Notes under the pieces: generated by a model
Databases searched by the model: none
Told to the model about the DNA's origin: nothing
The model's input: only the letters and a program-made list of their open reading frames with translations
Assembly (NCBI GenBank): GCA_023399105.1
Contig: JAEWQT010000128.1
Location: 1-5,646, forward strand
Length of the DNA stretch: 5,646 nt
Direction of reading: 5' to 3'
DNA from: Pseudomonadota bacterium
GTDB taxonomy: Bacteria; Pseudomonadota; Gammaproteobacteria; Pseudomonadales; Oceanobacteraceae
Shown: positions 1 to 5,646 of the stretch, piece by piece
Layout of the letters: each line of letters starts with the position of its first letter
Position numbering within the stretch: position 1 is the stretch's first letter
Made by a program: the position numbers and the translations under genes

Positions 1-1052
1 TGCGCCAGCTGTTAATGAATATTAAAGAGCCGCTGCAGCCGTTATTGCTGTGCCTGGAAAAACTCAACGATTTATTGCAGAAATCCCTCGACCCGAAAGA
101 AGACGGTGAATTCCGCCGTGACGTGGCCGAAAACTGGCAAACCCCCATGGGCGTGATGCTGGCCCGGGCGGAGCAACTGTCGGAAACCATTGGTTTGCTC
201 TGCGCCCAGGAAGGCGAAGGGGAATTACCGGTGGCGCGTTGGCTGGCCAAGATCCCTTTCGGTGACGGCTGGGATATTCGGTTAAGTGCCTCGCCCATTG
301 CCGTGGCCGGCCAGTTGCGCCGTGATTTATGGTGGCGTTGTTACGGTGCGGTGGTCACTTCTGCGACGCTCACGGCGTTAAACAGCTTTAATAAACTCAG
401 CTGGGAAAGCGGCCTGCCGGACTGGGCCAATTATCAGCGCGTGATCAGCCCGTTTAATTACCCCGAGCTGGGTGAAATTCAGCCGGTGGCGCTGGGTTCT
501 GATCCGAAAAGTCCGCAATTTCAGGTGGATGTGGAAGACTGGCTGCGGGAGCAGGTCGACCTGAGTCGTGGCACGCTGGTGCTGTTCAGTTCGCGAGCGC
601 AGCTGGAAGCCACCCGTGAAACCTTTTTGCAGAATTGGTATGACCAGCTGCTGTGTCAGGGTTTTTTACCGAAAGCGGAAATTGTCCGTCGCCACAAAGA
701 ACGTATTGATAACGGTGAAGGCAGTATTATTTTTGGTCTGGCCAGTTTTGCCGAAGGCATCGACTTGCCGGGGGAATACGTCACCCATGTGGTGATTGTG
801 AAAATTCCTTTTGCCGTACCTGATGATCCGATTCAGGCGGCTATTTCTGAGTGGCTGGAGAGCCGGGGACGCAACCCCTTTATGGAGCTGACCTTACCCG
901 CAGCCTCCATTCGTCTGGTGCAGGCCTGTGGCCGGCTGATCCGTACAGAAAGCGATCGCGGGCGCATCAGTATTCTCGATAAACGTCTGTTATCTCAGCG
1001 TTATGGCAAATTACTGCTGGATTCCCTGCCGCCATTCCGGCGTATTTCCTGA
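1..1052 (+). CDS. dinG: ATP-dependent DNA helicase DinG, C-terminal part (5'-truncated by window edge)
   Basis: This is the C-terminal half of a superfamily 2, XPD/DinG-type helicase, which unwinds DNA 5' to 3' and helps resolve R-loops, D-loops and damaged replication intermediates in the cytoplasm. The frame is open from base 3, so the gene starts outside the window; the first ATG at 15 is internal. About 349 residues are visible, roughly half of a usual DinG of about 700. Visible landmarks are the VVTSATLTALNSF segment (351-389), the GTLVLFSSRAQ strand that opens the second helicase domain (570-602), the FGLASFAEGIDLPGE motif V region (732-776), and motif VI QACGRLIRTESDRG (921-962) with its arginine finger. 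The tail DKRLLSQRYGKLLLDSLPPF also matches the DinG ending. Walker A, Walker B and the iron-sulphur cysteines would lie upstream and cannot be checked. The gene ends with TGA at 1050-1052 and converges with the hydrolase gene. Identification as DinG rather than a YoaA-like paralogue rests on motif wording recalled from memory. Confidence 0.93.
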   Translation, partial: RQLLMNIKEPLQPLLLCLEKLNDLLQKSLDPKEDGEFRRDVAENWQTPMGVMLARAEQLSETIGLLCAQEGEGELPVARWLAKIPFGDGWDIRLSASPIAVAGQLRRDLWWRCYGAVVTSATLTALNSFNKLSWESGLPDWANYQRVISPFNYPELGEIQPVALGSDPKSPQFQVDVEDWLREQVDLSRGTLVLFSSRAQLEATRETFLQNWYDQLLCQGFLPKAEIVRRHKERIDNGEGSIIFGLASFAEGIDLPGEYVTHVVIVKIPFAVPDDPIQAAISEWLESRGRNPFMELTLPAASIRLVQACGRLIRTESDRGRISILDKRLLSQRYGKLLLDSLPPFRRIS

Positions 1053-1086
1053 AATAAAAACCAGAGGCTCGCCAGCTTGCTGAAAT

Positions 1087-1120
1087 AAAAAATGCCCGGT
1101 ATTACCCGGGCAAACTTTTT
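1087..1120. terminator. Bidirectional rho-independent terminator between dinG and the hydrolase gene
   Basis: A perfect 7-bp GC-rich stem, TGCCCGG (1093-1099) with CCGGGCA (1106-1112), closes a 6-base loop. Six A residues (1087-1092) directly abut the left arm and become a U tract on the - strand transcript. On the + strand the right arm is followed by AAC and then five T (1116-1120). It lies 40 bases after the dinG stop and 18 bases after the hydrolase stop. It should therefore serve both convergent genes, more efficiently the - strand one, where the U tract touches the stem. Confidence 0.85.
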
Positions 1121-1130
1121 AGGGGAGTGT

Positions 1131-2408
1131 TCAGGCTGGCTGAACCTGCAGGTTGTCATCCGGCTTGTCGCGCACCATCAGCAGATGGCTTTGCAGGTAT
1201 TCCAGCAGTGCATCAGCGGCTTTTAACTGGTGCTGAATAATCAGACAACGCAGGGTTTTGCGCTGGCGTTCCAGAATCCGCACATCGTACTGATAACCGG
1301 TTTCCGGTAATTCCAGTACCAGGCCATCAGACTGTTCGGTCAGGCTCAGATCGGCCAGGGTTAATTCCAGCTCACAGCCGGCAAAATTCATATTCTGAAT
1401 ACGGACAATGTGTTCTTTACCGCTGTGGCGGTCGAGCAGCCGATACGGCTGTTCCAGTGGCCGCTGGCGGCTCTGCAGGCGTTGCTCAACGCGGATATAA
1501 CTGCGTGGTTCATAGACGGTGGCGCCGGCAACGCTGTGCAGCGACTGGCCACACATGAACCGGTGAAACAGATTGGTGGTGGTTTGCGGCCGTTCAAACT
1601 GAGACAGATGATCGGCGTTATGAATCACGGCAAAGGTGGCGTTGGCACACTGGCTGGCGACCGCAGCGTTTTCGCTGGGCAGGGTAAAGTTATCGTATTC
1701 ACCGGTAGCAATCAGGGTTGGGCATTGCGGATAGTCGGTAAAACCCGGGAAATCCAACAGCCGCTGGGTATTTTGCGCATAACGCTGACGTTCGTTGTCG
1801 TTCAGGCGCGCAATCTGGCGGTACAGCAACCGCCGGTAAGTGGTGCTGACGTCGGTTTCCTGCAAACGGCTGTGGTTGATCAGGTTACACACCGCAGTGG
1901 TGGCGAAAGCGTTCATATCGCCGGCTGCCAGCTGTGTTAATGAGTCTTCCAGCAGGGTAATCAGGCTGTCGCGGCGGAAACAGGTGATGCCGGATAACAG
2001 CAGACGTTCGACAGTATCCGGATAGGCCGCGGCAAACAATGTGGCCATGGCCGAACCATAACTGATGCCCAGCATCATAACTTTGGGCAGCTGCTGGGCC
2101 AGACAAAACAGATGAATAAGGCTGGCGTAATCGGGCAGGCTCAGCTCCGGTGCCAGCTGGTCGTTATTACCCTGGGAGGGGAAGTCGGCCAGAATCACCG
2201 GATGCGTGCTCAATACCTGTTCCACTTCGCTTTTAAACGAAACAAAACTCTGGAAGGCACCACCGAGAAACACCACCGGGGTTTTACCGGCATTGGCAGG
2301 TTCGCAGAACGCCTGATATTCAACTTTGTAGGTCTGGCCACGGAAATTCAGCAGCTGAACATGCGGGGCATCCCGTAACGCTTGGGCGGAGAAGGTAGAG
2401 AACTGCAT
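1131..2408 (-). CDS. Alpha/beta hydrolase with C-terminal PilZ-like domain (RhlA-like layout)
   Basis: The 425-aa protein has no signal peptide and is probably cytoplasmic. Residues 1-290 or so form an alpha/beta-hydrolase fold. The oxyanion-hole strand is VVFLGGAFQSF (46-55 region), the nucleophile elbow is GISYGS with Ser116, the acid is Asp239 in GEYDNF, and the base is His267 in HNADHLSQFE. The segment from about 195 to 285, with an ALND-like LNDNERQRY stretch followed by the Asp and His motifs, recalls RhlA, the enzyme that makes hydroxyalkanoyloxyalkanoate lipids; substrate here is unknown. Residues 300-415 look like a PilZ domain: overlapping RxxxR motifs at 306-310 and 310-314, then N339-M-N341-F-A-G344, close to (D/N)xSxxG but with Asn for Ser. 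A c-di-GMP-responsive hydrolase is an inference. The start at 2408 is supported by an AGAG-type ribosome site about 8 bases upstream and by the onset of fold-like sequence. It is probably its own transcription unit, since a terminator lies upstream. Fold certain, PilZ likely, substrate unknown. Confidence 0.85.
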   Translation of the reverse strand: MQFSTFSAQALRDAPHVQLLNFRGQTYKVEYQAFCEPANAGKTPVVFLGGAFQSFVSFKSEVEQVLSTHPVILADFPSQGNNDQLAPELSLPDYASLIHLFCLAQQLPKVMMLGISYGSAMATLFAAAYPDTVERLLLSGITCFRRDSLITLLEDSLTQLAAGDMNAFATTAVCNLINHSRLQETDVSTTYRRLLYRQIARLNDNERQRYAQNTQRLLDFPGFTDYPQCPTLIATGEYDNFTLPSENAAVASQCANATFAVIHNADHLSQFERPQTTTNLFHRFMCGQSLHSVAGATVYEPRSYIRVEQRLQSRQRPLEQPYRLLDRHSGKEHIVRIQNMNFAGCELELTLADLSLTEQSDGLVLELPETGYQYDVRILERQRKTLRCLIIQHQLKAADALLEYLQSHLLMVRDKPDDNLQVQPA

Positions 2409-2426
2409 GGCACTTGCTCTTTTTGT

Positions 2427-2460
2427 TCTTATAGTGCGCTGACTCTAACCCAGTTATAGA
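2427..2460 (-). promoter_or_regulatory. Candidate -10 elements upstream of the hydrolase gene
   Basis: Read on the - strand, CTATAA occurs twice in the same orientation (complement of TTATAG at 2454-2459 and 2429-2434), 25 bases apart. Each contains a good sigma-70 -10 match (TATAAC and TATAAG). The nearer one lies about 20 bases before the hydrolase ATG. No convincing TTGACA-like -35 sits 16-18 bases upstream of either, so a promoter is plausible from position but not demonstrated. Confidence 0.3.
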
Positions 2461-2519
2461 CAGATTGCCATAGATGTATGTTTTCTTTACGAAACCTTGA
2501 TTGGCTTCTAAGTGTTTGA

Positions 2520-2560
2520 TTTTAAAGGAAAAAGAAAGGCCCGCTCGAATTGGGCGGGCC
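2520..2560 (-). terminator. Rho-independent terminator of the 210-aa secreted-protein gene
   Basis: The arms GGCCCGCTC (2538-2546) and GGGCGGGCC (2552-2560) form a 9-bp stem with one G-T wobble and a 5-base loop. On the - strand the stem is followed by a T-rich run (complement of 2521-2537, reading TTTCTTTTTCC). It begins 22 bases past the stop of the gene ending at 2583. A second, smaller hairpin (GGGCC at 2562-2566 with GGCCC at 2576-2580) lies between the stop and this stem. The hydrolase gene downstream therefore probably needs its own promoter. Confidence 0.85.
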
Positions 2561-2582
2561 AGGGCCGGGCAAATTGGCCCAA

Positions 2583-3215
2583 TCAGCGCTGTGGCAGATT
2601 GATGGTAAAAATAATGTTTGAGGGCGTAACGTCCACTTTCATTTCACCGCCCGGCGTCTGTTGGCTGATGGCCGGATGGTTGTTGGTGTTGGGAATGCTG
2701 ATGCTGAACTGATCTGCTTTCAGTTTATAGCCGGTCAGGCCGGTAGGAACGGGGGGCAGCGTCGACGGCACGGGAAATTTCAGATTGTTGTAATCAATGG
2801 GTTGGCCGGCTTTCAGCCCCAGTAGGTCACGCAAGTAGGCTTCGCGGGCAGCAATATTGGCATCGGTGGGTTGTGGCTGGGTAAAGCCCGGTTGCTGTTG
2901 CTGCTGCAGTTGCCGGTCACGCTGCTCTGACAGATATTGTTCCGCCGCCGGGGTTAAATCAGGGCGGGCACTGCGGTCATCGCCGGGGCCAGAGTTATCG
3001 TTATCCGAAAGATTTTCCAGCGGCGCGACTTTAATTGTGGCTTTGGTGGCGGATTGGCTCTGGCTTTGCTGCGGCACCACCACGGTGGTGTCGCGGATAT
3101 AGGCTTCGGTCATTTCTTCCGGTGGTATTTCTTTAATATCGGCCATGGCCGGCGCTGCCAGCAGGCAGGTGCTGCTGAACAGGGTAAATAAAAAGCTGCG
3201 CTTGGTGGTGTTCAT
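2583..3215 (-). CDS. Secreted (periplasmic) protein of unknown function, 210 aa
   Basis: I do not recognise a family. The N-terminus is a clear Sec signal peptide: Lys5-Arg6, a hydrophobic stretch at about 8-22, and an APAMA|D cleavage site after residue 25. Cys17 lies inside the hydrophobic stretch without a lipobox, so this is not an obvious lipoprotein. The mature chain starts with an acidic segment (EIPPEEMTEAYIRDTTVVVP, 29-48). A low-complexity, Ser/Gln/Asp/Pro-rich and probably disordered region follows (about 49-118), including five consecutive Gln at 104-108. A more ordered C-terminus (about 119-210) contains AAREAYLRDLLGL, a Pro-rich KFPVPSTLPPVP stretch and beta-like strands ending FTINLPQR. 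The start at 3215 is fixed by the signal peptide, with GGGA about 9 bases upstream as a weak ribosome site. It is transcribed divergently from the lipoprotein-export genes and has its own terminator. An envelope role is inferred only from the signal peptide and neighbours. Confidence 0.8.
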   Translation of the reverse strand: MNTTKRSFLFTLFSSTCLLAAPAMADIKEIPPEEMTEAYIRDTTVVVPQQSQSQSATKATIKVAPLENLSDNDNSGPGDDRSARPDLTPAAEQYLSEQRDRQLQQQQQPGFTQPQPTDANIAAREAYLRDLLGLKAGQPIDYNNLKFPVPSTLPPVPTGLTGYKLKADQFSISIPNTNNHPAISQQTPGGEMKVDVTPSNIIFTINLPQR

Positions 3216-3397
3216 GCGGATCTTTCCCGTTATTTTTGTTGCCTATGCTAGATCGGGTGCCTGAAACAACAAGGACAGCAGAGGCCACTTTACAAGAGTT
3301 TTGCGCAATCGCCGTAAGCCATGCCTGCCGGATGCGGGCTTGTCGGGGTGCTCCGGCTGCGGCACTATGGCGCCTGTTTTTTCCGGATGACTTTTGC
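3216..3397. promoter_or_regulatory. Divergent intergenic region between the secreted-protein gene and the lol genes
   Basis: These 182 bases separate two start codons that face away from each other, so both promoters should lie here. Toward the secreted-protein gene, TTGTTG followed after 16 bases by TAGCAT (- strand, roughly 3245-3272) is a weak sigma-70 candidate. Toward the permease gene, TTTACA at about 3289-3294 is a fair -35 but lacks a good -10 at normal spacing. The permease leader contains an inverted pair, GCCGGA (3327-3332) and TCCGGC (3352-3357), too loose to call a regulatory structure. No operator palindrome stands out. Confidence 0.4.
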
Positions 3398-4648
3398 ATG
3401 TCTGTATTTATTCGTCAGTTGCCGCTGTGGATTGGTTTGCGCTATCTGGCTGCCAAACGTCGTAATCACTTTATTTCCTTTATTTCTGCCTCGTCGATGG
3501 TGGGTATGACCCTGGGCGTGGCCGTGCTGATTCTTGTGCTGTCGGTGATGAACGGTTTTGACCGGGAACTGCGTGAGCGCATTTTAGGCATGGTGCCACA
3601 TGGAGTGCTGTATGAGCGCGGCGGCATTCAGGACTGGCAGGCGCTGGCCAGTCTGGCCGAACAATTCCCCGGTGTGGCGGCTGCGGCACCATTAACCAAG
3701 TTACAGGGCATGCTGGGACAGGGTGGCCGGGTGCAGGGCGTGATGGTGACCGGTATTGATCCGCAGGCGGAAGCACGGGTTTCCATTTTGCCCAACCATA
3801 TTAAAGACGGCCGGCTGGAAGACCTGCAGGCCGATGAGTTCAACGTATTGCTGGGTGATTTATTGGCCCGTCAGCTGAATGTGATGGTGGGCGACAAAAT
3901 TACCCTGATGCTGCCTGAAGCGACGTTGTCGCCGGCCGGTGTCTTGCCACGGGTAAAACGCCTGACCGTGGCGGGTATTTTTTCGGTGGGCGCCGAGCTG
4001 GATGCTAATTTGGCGGTCATTCATTTACAGGATGCCGCCAAACTGGCGCGGCTGAATGGCGAAGCGCAGGCACTGCGTATCCGCTTCCATGATTTATTTC
4101 AGGCCCCGCAGGGTATCTGGCGCATGGTAAATCAGCTGGACGGGCAGTATTCCGGCAGCGACTGGACCCGTACTCATGGCAATTTATTTCAGGCCATTCG
4201 CATGGAAAAAACCATGATTGGTCTGCTGTTGCTGATTATTGTCGCGGTGGCGGCCTTCAATATTATTTCCACCCTGGTGATGGCGGTAACCGATAAGCAG
4301 GCCGACATTGCTATTTTGCGTACCATGGGCGCCAAACCTCGTACCATTATGGGTATTTTTATGGTGCAGGGGTTGGCCATTGGCCTGGTCGGCGTGGTAC
4401 TGGGTACGGTGTTGGGTATTCTGGCGGCGCTGAGTATTTCCGATCTGGTCGCCTGGGTTGAGCAATTATTCGGCTTCCAGATTCTGAACGCCGATGTGTA
4501 CTTTATTTCTTATTTGCCCTCACAGCTGTTGTGGAGCGATGTTGCAGTGGTTACCGGAGCTTCATTGATGCTGAGTTTTCTCGCCACCCTGTACCCTTCC
4601 TGGCGGGCTTCCCGCGTACAACCGGCGGAGGCTCTGCGTTATGAGTAA
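3398..4648 (+). CDS. lolC: Lipoprotein-releasing ABC transporter permease, LolC/LolE family (LolF-type hybrid)
   Basis: This inner-membrane permease works with LolD to extract outer-membrane lipoproteins and pass them to the chaperone LolA. From ATG 3398 it has 416 aa, typical of LolC/LolE. Four membrane segments are visible at about 27-51, 273-297, 318-345 and 379-399, with a large periplasmic domain between the first two. The N-terminal amphipathic segment (LWIGLRYLAAKRRNHFISFIS) and SVMNGFDREL are family hallmarks, as is LRTMGAK (307-313), which couples to the ATPase. The periplasmic loop MLPEATLSPAGVLPRVKRL (171-189) resembles the LolC hook that binds LolA, and the end PSWRASRVQPAEALRYE is LolC-like. 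However, ILGMVPHG, STLVMAV and DVYFISYLPS resemble LolE. With no second permease after lolD, a homodimeric LolF is likely. An in-frame ATG at 3236 would add 54 residues unlike the family. GGATGA seven bases before 3398 is a weak ribosome site. The gene overlaps lolD by 8 bases. Confidence 0.93.
   Translation: MSVFIRQLPLWIGLRYLAAKRRNHFISFISASSMVGMTLGVAVLILVLSVMNGFDRELRERILGMVPHGVLYERGGIQDWQALASLAEQFPGVAAAAPLTKLQGMLGQGGRVQGVMVTGIDPQAEARVSILPNHIKDGRLEDLQADEFNVLLGDLLARQLNVMVGDKITLMLPEATLSPAGVLPRVKRLTVAGIFSVGAELDANLAVIHLQDAAKLARLNGEAQALRIRFHDLFQAPQGIWRMVNQLDGQYSGSDWTRTHGNLFQAIRMEKTMIGLLLLIIVAVAAFNIISTLVMAVTDKQADIAILRTMGAKPRTIMGIFMVQGLAIGLVGVVLGTVLGILAALSISDLVAWVEQLFGFQILNADVYFISYLPSQLLWSDVAVVTGASLMLSFLATLYPSWRASRVQPAEALRYE
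4627..4631 (+). promoter_or_regulatory. Ribosome binding site of lolD inside the permease gene
   Basis: GGAGG lies 9 bases before the ATG at 4641, within the last codons of the permease gene. This is a strong Shine-Dalgarno sequence and fixes the lolD start in the 8-base overlap ATGAGTAA, where the permease stop TAA occupies 4646-4648. The arrangement favours translational coupling of the two subunits. Confidence 0.75.
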
Positions 4649-5324
4649 TTGGGTATTGCAGGCGCAGGGCTTGCGCAAAACCTACGTCAGCGGTCCGCAA
4701 CAGGTTACCGTCTGGCAGGATATTGATTTACAGGTGGCCGCTGGCGAAACCCTGGCCATTGTTGGGGCTTCTGGTTCGGGCAAAACCACCTTGCTGAATG
4801 CCCTGGGTGGGCTGGATTCCGTTGATGCCGGGCAGGTGTTGATTAACGGCGAGGATATTCACCGGTTGCCGGAAAACGCCCGCACCCGGTTGCGTAACCA
4901 GCAAATCGGTTTCGTCTATCAGTTTCATCATCTGTTGCCGGAATTCAGCGCGCTGGAAAACGTCATGCTGCCGCAGTTGCTGGCCGGTGTGGCGCCTAAA
5001 GCCGCTGCACAGCGGGCAAGCGAATGCCTGCAGCAGCTGGGCCTGGGGCACCGTCTGGAGCATAAGCCGGCGGAATTATCGGGTGGTGAGCGTCAGCGTA
5101 CCGCCATTGCCCGCGCGTTGGTGAACCGGCCGCGGCTGGTGCTGCTGGATGAGCCGACCGGTAACCTGGATGAGCAAACCGCGCATCAGGTGGAAGAAGC
5201 CATGCTGGAGTTAACCCGACAGGGTGAAACGGCTTTTATTATGGTGACTCATGATCGTGAGCTGGCGGGGCGGATGAACCGCTGTCTGCAACTGCGGGAT
5301 CAGTCGCTGCGGCCTTTGCTCTAA
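4641..5324 (+). CDS. lolD: Lipoprotein-releasing ABC transporter ATP-binding protein LolD
   Basis: This 227-aa cytoplasmic ATPase powers release of lipoproteins from the inner membrane by the Lol permease. All ABC motifs are present: Walker A GASGSGKTT (42-50), Q-loop Gln94 in VYQFHHLLPEF, signature LSGGERQR (146-153), Walker B LVLLDEP with Glu171 (166-172), D-loop GNLD (174-177) and H-loop His204 in MVTHD. YQFHHLLPEFSALENVMLP is the characteristic LolD wording that separates it from the related MacB and FtsE ATPases. The length is normal for LolD. The start is fixed by GGAGG upstream and by the 8-base overlap with the permease gene, so the two are cotranscribed and probably translationally coupled. 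Unlike the Escherichia coli lolCDE operon, no lolE follows: the next gene is convergent, 21 bases away. Confidence 0.97.
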   Translation: MSNWVLQAQGLRKTYVSGPQQVTVWQDIDLQVAAGETLAIVGASGSGKTTLLNALGGLDSVDAGQVLINGEDIHRLPENARTRLRNQQIGFVYQFHHLLPEFSALENVMLPQLLAGVAPKAAAQRASECLQQLGLGHRLEHKPAELSGGERQRTAIARALVNRPRLVLLDEPTGNLDEQTAHQVEEAMLELTRQGETAFIMVTHDRELAGRMNRCLQLRDQSLRPLL

Positions 5325-5345
5325 GGAATAAGCAGGAGAAGGCGG

Positions 5346-5646
5346 TCAGAATCCTTCGTTTTCGGCCGCCCGCTTGATACGGTTCAGCCGGCGTTTTTTC
5401 AGATTGCGCAGAATGTGCGTGCGCCAGATGATGTGAATGCTGAAATAACCCACACAGGCAAAGAATACTGCAGCGACCAGGGACCCCAGAAATAATGGCT
5501 GCCAGATGGCATTCAGTTCATACAACAACCATTCAACCGACAACTCCACCTGAAAGGTGCGGGTGGGGGTGTCCAGTATCCAGGCCCCCAGACGATAAGT
5601 AGCGTAAAAGATTGGGGGCATGGTCAGCGGGTTGGTAATCCACACC
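5346..5646 (-). CDS. DUF2062 domain-containing membrane protein, C-terminal part (truncated by window edge)
   Basis: The last 99 codons and stop (TGA at 5346-5348) of a gene that continues past the right edge are visible. The stretch WITNPLTMPPIFYATYRLGAW is the hallmark of DUF2062 proteins, small integral membrane proteins of unknown function common in gammaproteobacteria. A membrane segment follows (about PLFLGSLVAAVFFACVGYF), and the chain ends in a strongly basic tail (LRNLKKRRLNRIKRAA) expected to face the cytoplasm. The GTG at 5643-5645 is taken as an internal valine, because DUF2062 proteins have a further conserved N-terminal part. The gene converges on lolD with only 21 bases between the stops. 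From memory, DUF2062 genes also lie next to lol genes in Pseudomonas, so the neighbourhood is probably ancestral. The function cannot be stated. Confidence 0.85.
   Translation of the reverse strand, partial: VWITNPLTMPPIFYATYRLGAWILDTPTRTFQVELSVEWLLYELNAIWQPLFLGSLVAAVFFACVGYFSIHIIWRTHILRNLKKRRLNRIKRAAENEGF

Noticed and set aside
1410..1940. 176-codon open frame on the + strand inside the hydrolase gene
   Set aside because: It is exactly antisense to a well-supported hydrolase coding region with catalytic motifs, has no ribosome site or family-like sequence, and is explained as a shadow frame.
2857..3102. Cys-rich 81-codon + strand frame opposite the secreted-protein gene
   Set aside because: The Cys run is the reverse reading of the CAG/CAA glutamine codons in the Gln-rich linker of the real gene, so it is a composition artefact.
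3327..3357. Inverted repeat GCCGGA/TCCGGC in the permease leader, considered as a regulatory hairpin
   Set aside because: Six base pairs around a 19-base loop in GC-rich DNA is expected by chance, and no anti-terminator or known riboswitch pattern accompanies it.
3236..3397. 54-residue N-terminal extension of the Lol permease from the ATG at 3236
   Set aside because: The extension is Arg/Ala/Cys-rich, unlike any Lol permease, and would begin inside the promoter region. The start at 3398 gives normal family length and N-terminal sequence.
5338..5362. Possible terminator after lolD: GAAGG (5338-5342) with CCTTC (5353-5357), then GTTTT
   Set aside because: The stem is only 5 bp with a 10-base loop and a short interrupted T run, and it overlaps the end of the DUF2062 gene. 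Too weak to call.

Overview
The window reads as chromosomal DNA from a gammaproteobacterium, probably a marine Pseudomonas- or Oceanospirillales-like lineage. The basis is family resemblance of the proteins (DinG, LolC/E, LolD, DUF2062) and moderately GC-rich, uniform base composition; the genus is not determined. Nothing looks mobile: I found no transposase, integrase, tRNA, rRNA, CRISPR array or attachment site. Genes are densely packed, and the two cut by the window edges look intact at their visible ends.

Layout from left to right. (1) The C-terminal half of a DinG-type ATP-dependent DNA helicase on the + strand runs in from the left edge and ends at 1052. (2) A hairpin with A and T tracts on either side (1087-1120) sits between dinG and the convergent gene. 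(3) On the - strand is a 425-aa alpha/beta hydrolase (1131-2408) carrying a C-terminal PilZ-like domain. (4) A 174-bp gap (2409-2582) holds a candidate promoter for the hydrolase and a strong terminator for the next gene. (5) On the - strand is a 210-aa secreted protein of unknown function (2583-3215). (6) A 182-bp divergent region (3216-3397) separates it from (7) the + strand pair of a LolC/LolE-family permease (3398-4648) and LolD (4641-5324), which overlap by 8 bases. (8) The C-terminal 99 residues of a DUF2062 membrane protein on the - strand run off the right edge.

The best-understood unit is the permease-LolD pair, the inner-membrane ABC machine that releases outer-membrane lipoproteins to LolA. 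The single permease mixes LolC-like and LolE-like segments and no second permease follows lolD, so a homodimeric LolF-type transporter is likely. The most unusual gene is the hydrolase. It keeps a full Ser-Asp-His triad, recalls RhlA in its layout, and ends in a region with the two PilZ c-di-GMP signatures, one of them degenerate. This suggests an enzyme whose activity or location responds to c-di-GMP, but that is inference. I do not see a clearly new multi-gene system in this window.
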